NCBI GenBank assembly: GCA_028753945.1
Contig: JAPNXP010000003.1
Location: 186,001-250,000, forward strand
DNA from: Hexactinellida sp. DTS-2022
Taxonomy: Eukaryota > Porifera > Hexactinellida
Direction of reading: 5' to 3'
Length of the DNA: 64,000 nt
Below the pieces are notes generated by a model. That model was given only the letters and a program-made list of their open reading frames with translations. It was not told where the DNA came from and did not search any database. Within the stretch, counting starts at the first letter, position 1. Each line of letters begins with the position of its first letter. This document shows, piece after piece, positions 12,196 through 24,045 of the stretch. The position numbers were made by a program, and so were the translations under genes.

Positions 12196-13720
12196 ATTAT
12201 TTAATGTAAGGAGCCAGAAGGGTGTTTTCTGCGGAAATGAAGTTTCCGCAGCCGAGCAACGCAAGCAAACGAAGCGGGAAGGTATAAGATAAATAAACAA
12301 CCTGGTCTAATGCCATTGGTGAATAGCTGCATCCCAGTTCTCCAGCTGAAATGCTTAATTGCATTGTCTAAAAGATAATTACAATGAATTGAATTCAGAG
12401 AATTTACATCATACAGTGACACAAATCAATATTTACTTAACCAAAGTATGCCCCATTAGAAGTAACCCTTATAATATGGCCTCTTGAGATAGTTTCTCTA
12501 TAGCTAATCTGTAAAGGGAGTTCTTTTTGCGTGTTAATTTCATAAGCTGTGAAGAATTCAGACGCTATATGATTCATTTTCAAATATTGCATGTGATATT
12601 ACAAATTATACAGTGATATATTGAGACGTTCTAACAGATTGAGACACTACTATACAATATTCATATTTTTACAATTTAAACATCAACTTTTGTCGCATAT
12701 GAAAGTAAATACAGTAGATGTCGGATATAAGCACACTGGTTATAAGAACATATCGGATATAAGCACACTATGTTGGAAAACGGTTGCCATATACCCTGTA
12801 TAATTTCTGTCGGTTATAAGAACATGCCGGTTATAAGCACCTTAAGTGCAGTTCCCGATGATATGCTTATAACCGGCATCCAAAGTAATTGACTTTCTAT
12901 TACAAATTATACATTGATATGTTGAAATGATAGTAATTGGTAGTAACACCGAAGTTCTAATAATTCTCTACATTTATCATAACAATCATTCAATTTTAAT
13001 CTGATTTTAACTGAATCCTAGAGAATATCAATAAGAGTTTCTTCTAGAACAAATATTCCAGAGAAAACACAAAATACAACTACAAAGAAAATTATCCTCC
13101 TTACTTTTTGGGAGAATCTATAGACTTTCCAAAGTTTTTATTATAATTTAAACGAGCCATTTCGGCTCGATCGAGTCGAGACAGATTACTCAATCACTTC
13201 GCCTTTCCTATTGAAACTTATGCTACCTGGCGTGGCATCGCTATTCGAAAATAAATGTATCTTAGGTAAATTTCATTTATCTGTTGTATTACTTATCTAT
13301 ATTTCAACAATATTAATGAGTTTTATACCACGAGCCCTTTGGTATCAATGACTTCACGGCGAATTACACTGCCCTTCGAGCGGGGTTGCTTATTCAATTA
13401 TAAACAAAAAATTAACATATTTAGAAATGTATAATAGCCAGTTTCGATATCAGCATTTCCAATTAGCTATTGCGTCCGTTTGAAGCTATCGGTATCCTAT
13501 CGAATCATTTTGAATATTGATCAATTGGTTACTAATTTTGTAAAGAGCAACAACATTTAATATTGATATTAAAATTTCAAATATAGCAAATTCCGTATCA
13601 GCATAATTGTTTCCCAATAATTCCCGTTGAAAGCTAGCTTCTAGGTTCATTTGAAATCTCATTAATTTGTTTACCACTTTTTGGTAAACAACAACAATAA
13701 ATATTCATATAGGAAATATT
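12196..13720. repeat. Long repeat B, copy 1 (direct repeat of 21131-22870)
   Basis: From the start ('cagccgagcaacgcaagcaaacgaagcgg' type sequence) through 'gagccatttcggctcg' near 13152 to the 'ggtaaacaacaacaata' motif, this copy matches 21131-22870 in the same orientation at high identity. It carries a MITE at 12712-12885 absent from the other copy and lacks the MITE present there at 22237. No coding frame is conserved between the copies. A shorter related head occurs near 3830-3900. Confidence 0.8.
12712..12885. mobile_element. pogo-like MITE (CAGTAGATGTCGG family), copy 1
   Basis: Ends CAGTAGATGTCGGATATAAG and CTTATAACCGGCATCCAAAG between TA dinucleotides at 12710-12711 and 12886-12887. 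The equivalent point of the second copy of repeat B (about 21630) has a single TA and no insertion, which proves the limits. A second copy of this MITE is at 52292-52487. Confidence 0.82.
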
Positions 13721-15356
13721 TAATTGCGAAATTCAAACAGCATACCTTTTTGCACTATAATAATATTTGTAAGTTAGTTTCGATCTCAATTATTAGTGCG
13801 GTTTCTATTCCCCCATCACTTTAATACAATCTGGGGAAAAAACAAACAAACCATCAATCAAACACACACACACACAGTCACACACACACACCACACACAA
13901 AAACAGCATTTATAATTGCGATAGAAACTAACTTCCAAATGTTATGATAGGTGAACAAGCTTGCAGATTTAGAATTTCGCATTTATGAATTTCTATAATA
14001 AATATTACTGTTGTTGTTTGCCAAAAATAGGTAACAAATTACTAAAATTCAAATGAATACAAAAGCTATCTCACAAAGGGTATTATAGGTAAACAAGTAT
14101 GCTGATTTCTGATTTCTTAATAACATTTTTGTTTATGAATATTTTTGTCTAATACTTTTAAATGACGTCATAATTACCTAAAGGCGATAAGACTCAGCTG
14201 GAAGGAATTTCGGACGGAAAGATCATCTGATCAGGTGAAAATTCATGGAACATATTGTAAATTGAAGATTTACTTCAACTTTGTATCACTTTCAAAAGAA
14301 ATATGCTAGCACATCGTGATGATGAAATAGAACATTTTCAAAAACTCACCTTAGAAGACACTAAACAATAACTTTTATGATCCGTTGGAAGTTTATGCAA
14401 ATTGTCTACCATCTCTGAGATTTTTAACATTTATAAATTTACTTAAAATTAGGATGTAATATCGAATGCCTTTAACACAGTCATCTATATATGTTGCAGT
14501 GTACTTATATGCACTTTGGATGTACCAGTGTACATGGGTGTACCAGTGTACATGCATGTACAGTGCACACTGATGTACTATATGCACTTAGACAACTAAC
14601 TTGAACACAAGTGTTTATACACCAGTGTATACGCACGAGAATTTCTAAATAATTCGAAGGGGCCCTCAAAAAATAATTTGTACAACGAAAATTAATTATC
14701 AAATCTGAAATGTATCTAATCAGGTTGCTAATATGTAGATAATCCCAGAATAATTATTAAACGTGTTGCTTGTGTGTGAATCCAAATTTTATTATTTACT
14801 TACTTAACTATTCCGATTTAATCCTAAATTGTAAAGCAATTTGTACATGCTGATGTGTTTCGTCAAAAGAAAAAGTTATTATTTGATATCGTCTTTACCT
14901 GATTTGCAATATTCAGATAGAGTAAACAATGAGATTGTGATAGGCAAATATTATCTCCCAAGTCATTGAATTAAATCACGTTTACTTTCTAGAAAATAAT
15001 CTAGTCACTGTGGATAACTTGAACTCATTATTCCATTAAGACAAGAAACTTATTTGATTTGCTAAAACCATTTATATCATGTCTCTTCTATTCATATTAT
15101 TGACCTTGTTAATACACCTCCCCAGTTTACCTCTAAACTACCACACAAGTTTACCTCTAAACTATCCAACACGTTTATCTCTAAACTATCCCACACGTTT
15201 ATCTCTAATCTGCCACTTGAATAATTGTTTTTTTTTAATTCACTATTTGTGATACCCGCAGCTACTCTGGATGTATCCAAATAATTTCAACACAGAAAAC
15301 ATGTTGTCAGGTTCCAGAAATCTATATGTTCATTGTAACACCAAACTATATTATTA
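13721..15356. other. No gene recognised; CA microsatellite and palindromic patch
   Basis: 13721-13950 belongs to the 'gtttacctattataac' repeat group also seen at 17185-18540, 20640-20960 and 22790-22930, with an (AC)n run at 13861-13900. At about 14490-14600 a cluster of GTGTACATG/GTACAGTGCAC palindromic steps occurs. No coding sequence seen. Confidence 0.4.
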
Positions 15357-15530
15357 CAGTAGAACCTGCCTAATACGACACTCGTTGGGAAAGTAAATGT
15401 GTCGAATCACGGAGAATTCCGGGGCATAGAGTGAAATTTCCATCATACCACGCTCTTCGAGATAGTAATTTCGTTTCGGATTAGGACGAATTCCGATTTA
15501 TAAGGGATCGCATTATGCAAGTTTCAACTG
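15357..15530. mobile_element. pogo-like MITE, 174 bp
   Basis: Begins CAGTAGAACCTGCCTAATAC and ends CATTATGCAAGTTTCAACTG, with TA on both sides (15355-15356, 15531-15532). The two ends are partly complementary over about 20 bp. Non-coding. Confidence 0.65.
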
Positions 15531-16089
15531 TATAGATGTAGAAAGATTCCAAAATCAAAACGTTCTGCCCAAAGCTACCACTTGATGTACAACTATTATT
15601 ATTACTTGGCAAAGTTACTAACTTTATCTGGAGATGTTGAATTAAACCCATGCTCTACACGCTATGAAGAGTTTACATTAGTTTACATAAGAGTTTACAT
15701 CGACAGTACATAGCAAATAGAATCGACTCATTACTTAGTCCGAAAGCAATGGAAACCAAAAGAGGTTGGTTGCAAAGTGGATGACAGATCAAAGGACTTA
15801 CATATTCATATCTTATCAGGGAACCCATATTCTCTTCAAAAAAGAGAAAGGGACTGTTCCAGCCAAGCGAGTCGTCGCCGTAGAGGATAGAGGATAAAGG
15901 AAATATTCATTTTGTTAGAACAGATTCATCAATTCACAGAGCAAACACTATGGAAGAACTAAGTTGTATACGAGTGTTCAACAACTACACTATGGTATTA
16001 CTGGGGAGAATATGGCCTATATGTAAGTACCTGCACGAAATACCACCTCAAAAAAGCTAAAAATCTATCAAATCTATCGGTTTCAAGCC
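15531..16089. other. Degenerate sequence upstream of the integrase relic
   Basis: Probably the decayed 5' part of the element whose integrase lies at 16090-16513, but no domain can be followed here. Nothing else recognised. Confidence 0.3.
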
Positions 16090-16513
16090 TATTACATCAT
16101 GTCGCTATCTAGCGAGAGGTCAAGTGGATATAATTGACTTAGTGATATGAACTTACAAGAAAATATGTCCCCCGATCTTGTGGCGCCTTACAAGTATTAA
16201 TGCTGTATATTGATCATTAAAAAAACTCAGTTGGTCTCCTTTGAAACAAAAGCGTGCTAGTGAAGTTGATGAAAGTCTATTGGATATACTTTGTGAACAG
16301 AGCTCCCATCACATACTACATTCCGATAATGGGGCTGAATTCAGCAATCATTTAACCTTCTCTACATTAGCGAAAGAATGGCCCAGTATGGCCCAAAATA
16401 ATACATGCATACATGACAAACCCCGTCATTCACAATGCCAAAGTGCTGTAGAGAGGATGGAACGAGAAGTGAAGGATGCATTATATGCAATGATGTTAGA
16501 TAACAATGAATAA
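16090..16513 (+). pseudogene. Integrase core relic, KRBA2/Ginger-type
   Basis: Reading across frames, the segment begins with a CRYLARGQVDIIDL-like stretch, where the first catalytic aspartate region of integrases of this type lies. It continues with KRASEVDESLLDIL, then HILHSDNGAEFSN (second aspartate), then KPRHSQCQSAVERMEREVKDALYAMM (catalytic glutamate in VERM). This order and wording match the retroviral-type DDE integrase of KRBA2-like and Ginger DNA transposons, which insert DNA into chromosomes. Only the 16241-16513 part is in one open frame; upstream has stops (for example TGA near 16147). No terminal repeats could be paired, so it is called an isolated decayed fragment. A Gypsy origin is less likely because of the HSDNGAEF/VERMEREVKDAL wording. 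Confidence 0.75.
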
Positions 16514-16784
16514 TGTTATGTAAAATATTTAATGTGGGTGAAATTAAATATAACACAAACTATCATACAACATTTAAGACCTATCCAAACCAAACAGCAT
16601 TTGGAAAGGAGCCCTCTTTTGGTTTGTAGTATTTTTCTATTCCAAGCGAATTTTGGGAAATATCAGCAGTGATGAAGAGCTTTTCAATTTCATATCATAG
16701 GTCAGCATTTTGATGCAAATATATTGTGAAGGAATCTTTCCAACACTTAATCATTTTAACATATCTATATTATTAAGGGGCGCA

Positions 16785-16930
16785 TGCTTTTGTCCGAATT
16801 TCTAGTATGCATTTGTCCGAAATTTTGGAGTATGCATTTGTCCGAATTTGTTGTATGCATTTGTCCGACTGGAGTATGCATTTGTCCGAATTTTGTTGTA
16901 TGCATTTGTCCGACAGAAGTAAGCATTTGT
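16785..16930. repeat. Minisatellite of GTATGCATTTGTCCGA units
   Basis: Six to seven head-to-tail copies of (A/G)TATGCATTTGTCCGA separated by 4-9 variable bases. Spacers are too short and degenerate for a CRISPR and the context is eukaryotic. Confidence 0.8.
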
Positions 16931-17184
16931 CATTGAGTTTTTATGGATCATTGATAAAACACTCGCATTTCTAAGTGTGATTTTATGGTTTATTGTTAAA
17001 ACGCACGCATTTCCAAGTGCGTATATATGATTTCGGGGGAAAGCGCGCCCTTTCTAAGCGTGTGGGTATGGTGCCCTGGTGGTCTCGATTGTCTCGATTG
17101 TTGTGTGTGTGTGTGTGTTTGTGTTTGTTTGTCCGGATTGTATTAAAGTTACGGGGGGATAGAAACCGCATTAATATATGAGAT

Positions 17185-17690
17185 ATTCACTTACTTTCAA
17201 ATGTTATAATATGTAAACAAGTATGCTGAACACGAATTTCGCATTTATAAATTTATAATATGAATATTTGTTGTTGTTGTTTACACAAAATAGGTAAACA
17301 AATTAATGAAAATTCAAAATCAACCTAGAAGTTAGCTTCCAACGGGTATTATAGGTAAACAAGTATGCCGAACACGAATTTCGCGTTTATAAATTCTCAT
17401 ATTAATATTTGTTGTTGTTGTTTACACAAAATAGGTAAACAAATTAATGAAAATTCAAAATCAACTAGAAGTTAGCTTCCAACGGGTATTATGAGTAAAC
17501 AAGTGTGCTAAACACGAATTTCGCGTTTATAAATTTCTAATATGAATAATTGTTGTTGTTGTTTACAGAAAATAGGTAAACAAATTGATTAAAATTAAGA
17601 ATCAACCTAGAAGTTAGCTTTCAACAGGTATTATAGGTAAACAAGTATGCTGAACAAGAATTTCGCATTTAGAAATTTAGAATATTAAAA
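17185..17690. repeat. Tandem array of about 140-bp units
   Basis: The motif 'ggtaaacaagtatgctgaac' recurs near 17214, 17353, 17493 and 17635 (period about 140 bp). It is separated each time by 'ttgttgttgtttac' and 'gaagttagcttccaac'. Inverted relatives lie at 18180-18540, so the array forms the left arm of a larger inverted repeat around 17940. Confidence 0.75.
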
Positions 17691-17759
17691 AACAAGTTAA
17701 AACTATGGAAATTTTCTAAAGGGATGTATATAAGTCCCTTTCTGCCATTTTCCATGAAA

Positions 17760-18180
17760 AAAGGGTGAGGAGTAAGGCCGCATAGCGGCTGTTAACTTGA
17801 GGTGCGTAGCACCGATCCGTCGCAAAGCGACCGAGACCGAAGGGCTCGTTTACATTATATTTGCACTATGTTGTGAAATGGCGAGAAAACTACATCACAG
17901 TAAATACATTTATTTTGAATTGATTAATTTAGTGTTCCGGAACCTTTTTGAATCTCTAGGCCAATTTTCTATAGCCCACAACTGTGCCGGCCACAATACA
18001 AATTGGCAAAATTTTTCTTTTTGTGTCATTAATTTTGGAGATTTATGTACTTTTATAGTATACTAACCGAGTTCCTCGGTCTCGGTCGTTTTGGGACGGA
18101 TCGGTGCAACGTACTTCAAGTTAACATCCGATTTTCAGGCCTTAATTCTCACCATTTCTGCAATTTTTCATAATATTAAT
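17760..18180. repeat. Inverted repeat with 'ggtctcggtcg' arms
   Basis: The left arm (about 17780-17850: ttgaggtgcgtagcaccg, aaagcgaccgagaccgaag) is complementary to the right arm (about 18065-18125: ctcggtctcggtcg, gacggatcggtgcaac). A 210-bp AT-rich loop separates them. The same arm sequence recurs at 25540, 29597, 34875, 60360 and 60975, so it is a family signature rather than a one-off. The open frame across it is a by-product of the repeat. Confidence 0.7.
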
Positions 18181-18540
18181 TTGTTTACCATTAATTATAT
18201 TATAATTTCCTTTGAAAGCTAACTTATAAGTTGATTTTGAAATTTCATTAATTAGTTTACAAATTTGTGTAACCACAAGAACAACAATATATATTAATAT
18301 TAAAAATGTCAAATGCGAAATTGGTGTTCAGCATCATTGTTTACCAATAATACCGGTTGAAAGCTAAGTTATAGTTTAATTTTGATCATCATTCATATGA
18401 GAATATGAAAATGGGAATTTCGCCAACAGCATAATTGTCTACCTATTATAAGATTTTTCAAATGTTATATATAAATGCGATTTCTATTCCAGCATCACTT
18501 AAACAAAATCTGGCCAAACGTACACATAAACAAACTAACA

Positions 18541-19436
18541 ACAATAGAATAGATGTGTGTTTATAATAGAGGTACCATTTCCCACCAAAATCGATGGACT
18601 AGGCTCTGAAGAGTGACGAAAATATTTAATATAAATTTAAAGGACTACAATAAACTTCAAATCCAAAAGAGATTCTGTAAAACAATTATCAGGGCGGCAT
18701 ACCCGATACGGCTGATCTTTGCTGTACCACCAATATCTTTGATAATTTAATGACTTTTTAGTCCTCTATAATGTAGACAGGTTGTAAGCATAAATTCCCG
18801 CCTAACCACTTTCAACTTGCGCGGAATCGCCAATTAACATTAGAATAATATTCCAAAATTAGACCCATCCCACTTTTCGGAAGAAGATGCCGCGCCTGGT
18901 TATATTCTTTGAATAAATTCTTTCGGCCGCAAAAGTAATCTGCCGGACGCATGCGGCCGGAAAATGATGGGTTGCGGACAACTGGATTAGTTTATGATAA
19001 GTTATGCACTGGGAATATTCAAATAATTGAAATTTAGGCATTTATATTAAAGTTAATATAGCATTTTAATGTTAGATCAACACACCAGATATACCGTACA
19101 AGCAAATTATCAAGTCCAAGTGATTTGCAAGATTACCATTCATCTAAGTTTCCACCGCCTCAGCTTGTCGATGATTATGAAAGTCAAAGTTAAATTCCTC
19201 CACCCCTTGGCACAATAATAGTGGATCATAATGCCTTAACCGCGTATAAAGATTATTTTTTCTCTAAATGTATCCCAGTCATTATACCGTATACTGCAAT
19301 ATATATTCACGATATTACATTTTAACTTCAAGAATTAATTATACCTTCCACTGCACCGCAATCATCAACTGTACTTAGCATTAATTGTACTTCCTGGAAT
19401 TAATGTACCAGGCGAGCCAAGACATGTCCATGGTGT
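18541..19436. other. No gene or repeat recognised
   Basis: AT-rich sequence without convincing coding, RNA or terminal-repeat structure. The open frames are under 61 codons. Confidence 0.35.
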
Positions 19437-19970
19437 TATGTATATGTTATGTCGATTTTTTCAAATGTTGATTTTGCAAATTCAACATGTCGATTTTACA
19501 AAATCAACATGAATCAACGGAACTAAAACAAGTGTTCTACTTTGGCTATATTACTCTGATAGGCCTTAGTTTTATTGCTTTTTGCTCAGAAATCGCTTCA
19601 TCCAAGTGTATACCGACTAGTATGAAGAAAAAAATTTACGAAAATGAAATTCTTTTACTAGAATGAAAAATATTCCAGGGTGATTTTGAAAAATCTACGA
19701 ATAAAATATGTCGATTTTATAAAATCAACATTTTTTATTAGTTGATTTTGTAAATCAACATTTCTAATTAGTTGATTTTGTAAAATCGACATTCTGATAT
19801 GTCGATTTACAAAATCAACATTTCAGAATGTCGATTTTATAAAATCAACACATTTAATTAGTTGATTTTGTAAAATCGACATTTAAGAATGTCGATTTTA
19901 CAAAATCAACTAATTAAATGTGTTGATTTTATAAAATCGACATTCTGAAATGTCTATTTTTTCCATAGTT
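19437..19970. mobile_element. Self-complementary-array MITE, copy 2 (inverted orientation)
   Basis: Begins TATGTTATGTCGATTTTTTC and carries, in reverse order, the unique half of the element at 4068-4614 followed by the TCGATTTTGTAAAATCGACA array. Its far end is lost where 'ttttttccc' sequence starts near 19960. It lies 40 bp from the next copy, facing the opposite way. Confidence 0.65.
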
Positions 19971-20007
19971 TTTTTTCCCATTGTTTTAACTTGTTTACCT
20001 ATTTGTG

Positions 20008-20621
20008 TATATGTTATGTCGATTTTGTCAAATAGTCGATTTTAGAAAATCAACATCAAAAATGTCGATTTTGTAAAATCAACATACAAACTTAAGTTTA
20101 ATTTGTGAAATAGTTGATTTTATAAAATCGACATTTTAAATTAGTTGATTTTGTAAAATCGACATTTCAAAATGTCGATTTTACAAAATCAACATATTTT
20201 ATTGGTTGATTTTGTAAAATCGACATTCTGAAATGTCGATTTTACAAAATCAACATTTCAGAATGTCGATTTTACAAAATCAACTAATTAGAAACGTCGA
20301 TTTTACAAAATCAACTAATTAAAAATGTCGATTTTACAAAATCAACTAGTAAAAATGTCGATTTTATAAAATCGACATATTTTATTCGTTGATTTTGCAA
20401 AATCATCCTGGAATATTTTTTCATTCTAGTAAAAATTTCATTTTTGGTAATATTTTCTTCATACAAGTCGATATATACTTGGATGAAGCGAATTCTGAAC
20501 AAAATGCAATAAAACTAAGGCTTATCCGAGTAATATAGCCAAAGTCGAACACTAGTTTTAGTTCCGTTGATTCATGTTGATTTTGTAAAATCAACATTTG
20601 ACAAAATCGACATAACATATA
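20008..20621. mobile_element. Self-complementary-array MITE, copy 3
   Basis: Same ends and internal layout as 4068-4614. The flanks 'atttgtg' and 'acaacaacaacaaatattc' join to give the uninterrupted 'atttgtgtaaacaacaacaac' seen near 20755. The insertion therefore went into a TA within that repeat, giving an empty-site check. Confidence 0.72.
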
Positions 20622-21130
20622 CAACAACAACAACAAATATTCATATTATAAATTTGTAAATACGAAATTTCGAAATCAGCATACATATTTACCTATAATA
20701 CCCGTTGAAAGCTAACTTCTAGCTTGATTTTGAATTTATTTAATTTGTTTACCCATTTGTGTAAACAACAACAACAAATATTCATATTGGAAATTTATAA
20801 ATGCGAAATTCGGGTTCAGCATAATTGTTTACCTATTATAACATTTGTTTACCAATTATAACATTTGAAAGTTAGTGTATATCTCATATATTAATGAGGT
20901 TTCTATTTCCCCATCACTTTAATACAATCCGGACAAACAAACACACAAACATACACACACACAACAATCGAGATTTAATAAAATAGATATACCTTTTGCA
21001 TTCATATCCCACCGGGTTTATTTGTCTTATCGGATTATTTTGTCGAATTATCCATGAAAAGAATTAGACAAAATAATCCGATTTCGACTGTACATCTTCT
21101 CTTCTAAAAAGAACACTCATTATTTATTTT

Positions 21131-22870
21131 GCAAATCTAAGGCCCCCGAAGGGTGCTTTTTGCGGACCTGAAGTATCCGCAGCCGAGCAACGCAAGCAAA
21201 CGAAGCGGAAAGGAATGATATAAATAAACAACCTGGTCTAATTCTGGCACCTCCGAAATCCTCATGAGGCCGGGTGGCGTATTCAGGCTCTAAAATATAA
21301 TTACAATGAATTGAACTCAGAGAATTTACATCATACAGTGACACAAATCAATATTTACTTAACCAAAGTATGCCCCATTAGAAGTAACCCTTATATTATG
21401 GCCTCTTGAGATAGTTTATCTATAGCTAATATGTAAAGGGAGTTCTTTTTGTGCGTTAATTTCATAAGCTGTGAAGAATTCAGACGCTATATGATTCATT
21501 TACAAATATTGCATGTGATATTACAAATTATACAGTGATATATTGAGACGTTCTAACAGATTGAGACACTACTATACAATATTCTTATTTTACAATTTAA
21601 ACATCAACTTTTGTCGCATATAAAAGTCAATAATTGACTTGCTATTACCAATTATACATTGGTATGTTGAAATGATAGTATTTGGTAGTATCACCGATGT
21701 TCTAATAATTCTCTACATTTATCACAACAATCATTCAATTATAATCTGATTTTAACTGAATCCTAGAGAATATCAAGTAAGAGTTTCTTCTGGAACAAAT
21801 ATTCCAGAGAAAACACAAAATAAAACTACAAAGAAAATTATCCTCCTTACTTTTTGGGAGAATCTATAGACTTTCCAAAGTTTTTATTATAATTTAAACG
21901 AGCCATTTCGGCTCGGTCGAGTCGAGACAGATTACTCATTCACTTCGCCTTTTCTATTGAAAGTTATACTACCTGGCGTGGCATCGCTATTCGAAAATAA
22001 ATGTATCTTAGGTAAATTTCATTTATCTGTTGTATTACTTATCTATATTTCAACAATATTAATGAGTTTTATACCACGAGCCCTTCGGTATCTATGACTT
22101 CAAGGCGAATTACACTGCCCTACGAGCGGGGTTGCTTATTCAATTCTAAACAAAAATTAACATATTTAGAAATGTTTAATAGCCAGTTTCGATATCAGCA
22201 TATCCAATTAGCTATTGCGTCCGTTTGAAGCTATCCAATACTGCCAACCGTACAGGGTTTCCCTGTATATATAGTACAGGGATTTTGACCATTTTGGCTC
22301 ACGGTACAGGGATTTTTAAATTTATACTGGGATTTTTAGCTAGGGAAAAATTATTGATTGTGAGTCTATTAACAATACCTAAACATGTCTACACCACCTA
22401 AATATAGCTTTCGTTTTGTGTAAATACTCTGTTCCTATTCGAGCATACAGGGATTCCCTGTACAGTATATATAAACTAATGTTTTCACCTTTACAAGAAA
22501 GATTCTTTGGGGTGTACACTGTACAGGGATTATGGCCAATGTACAGGGGGAAATAGGAGCCTCGTACAGGGATATGTCTCAAATATGTTGGCAGGGATGC
22601 TATCCTATCGAATCATTTTGAATATTGATCAATTTGTTACTAATTTTGTAAAGAACAACAACATTTAATATTGATATTAAAATTTCAAATATAGCAAATT
22701 CCGTATCAGCATAATTGTTTCCCAATAATTCCCGTTGAAAGCTAGCTTCTAGGTTCATTTTGAAATCTCATTAATTTGTTTACCTCTTTTTGGTAAACAA
22801 CAACAATAAATATTAATATGAGAAATTTATAAACGCGAAATTCGTGTTCAGCATACTTGTTTACCTATTA
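21131..22870. repeat. Long repeat B, copy 2
   Basis: Direct-repeat partner of 12196-13720. It is interrupted by a MITE at 22237-22598 and lacks the MITE that copy 1 carries. The region up to about 22930 continues into the 'gtttacctattataacatttgg' repeat group. Confidence 0.8.
22237..22598. mobile_element. MITE rich in 'gtacagggat', 362 bp
   Basis: Ends AATACTGCCAACCGTACAGG and GTTGGCAGGGA are inverse over about 10 bp. The flanks share gctatcc (22230-22236 and 22599-22605). Copy 1 of repeat B (near 13490) has no insertion at this point. The interior has several GTACAGGGAT units in both orientations. The CTGCCAAC terminus suggests hAT, but the duplication is 7-8 bp and not exact. Confidence 0.72.
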
Positions 22871-22929
22871 TAACATTTGGAAGTTAGTTTCTATTTCATA
22901 TATAAATGCGGTTTCTATTCCCCCATCAC

Positions 22930-24037
22930 TTTAATACTTTGAATTTGGAATCGTCCTAAACAAACATTCGTAGCAACTCTGAATGATGGAGCCTCTATTT
23001 TGGTCAAGTATGGCAAGTTAATTGAGCAACAACAACAATAGCTTTGTTATGCTCACGAAATTACTTGGCTGTTTGTGATTTTATATTCCAAAGCCCCAAG
23101 CTGTTCTGAAGGGATGTATCTTAATAAAGAGTACTATTTTACTGATGCTGAAACACATGATAATTATATTATCACCGAGTTTAATGGAGAAATATCAAAA
23201 GGCATGTTAGTAAAGCATTAATTGATATTTCATCAACAGAGAGAATTGACTCAATTGATTAGAAATTCTTGGGGACATTTGTGCATGCCTTAAACCAATA
23301 GGAATGGAAGTCTCTGCATTAAGTCATCGAGAGCTACGTTACTCTCTGCTGACTGAATTTATCAATTTTTGATGGATACTTTGAAAAGATTTCCTAATTT
23401 CATTTTCTCATGAGTTGAAATCGGCTGTGGAATAAGAGTCCATTTATTATGAAGAGTTAGGGGAAGTCCGCTGGGGGTTCACAATATGCGACCCTGACTA
23501 GTAATATAATAGTATATACCAGCAACAACAGTTTGGCATCAACGCCATTGGGTCCCTCCAAATGCAAATACTATGTGAAACCATGTAATTAAGTTGATGT
23601 AAAAGAAAGAAATTTCAAAGTAGATAAATAAGATAAATACAAGATACTCGAGTTATTCTAAAATATGGGGAGACTTCTCCAAAAAGTGAGTTACTGTGGA
23701 TATATTTGCAGTGGTGGGGACTCCCCAAATATGGGAGAGAAATCTCCTCAAAGTGATTTAGTGTGAATATTTTGGGGGACTCTCCCAAATTTGGAGAGGC
23801 CCCCCCCAATTACATATTCAGTTGTATAAAATGGGAAGATCCCCAAAGATGGGGGAGTTGCCCCCAAACATGTTTCAAATTTTACAGATTTTGCTGGAGT
23901 CTCCCCAAAATGAAACCCTACAGAGCCTACAAAATTCCCTATTTCCCGTTTTTTTCAATCTTCCATAAGTCTTACATGCACGCTTTTACGCGTTTTAGTT
24001 CTACCATACCAGCTAATTATTAAAAGGGTTTATACCA
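22930..24037. other. No gene recognised; short gapped palindromes at 23640-23900
   Basis: 23640-23900 has recurring GGGGAG.CTCCCC steps spaced about 50-70 bp (for example 'gtggggactccccaaat', 'ggaagatccccaaag'), possibly a decayed tandem repeat. 23040-23400 reads as a few degenerate peptide stretches without a recognisable family. Confidence 0.35.
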
Positions 24038-24045
24038 GTATAATA

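Noticed and set aside
16785..16930. Regularly spaced repeats resembling a CRISPR array
   Set aside because: Units are about 16 bp with 4-9 bp variable gaps; there are no cas genes and the context is eukaryotic. It is a minisatellite.
17797..18066. 89-codon frame in the inverted repeat
   Set aside because: Its N-terminal part is the palindromic family signature also translated at 60861-61046; the remainder is AT-rich loop.
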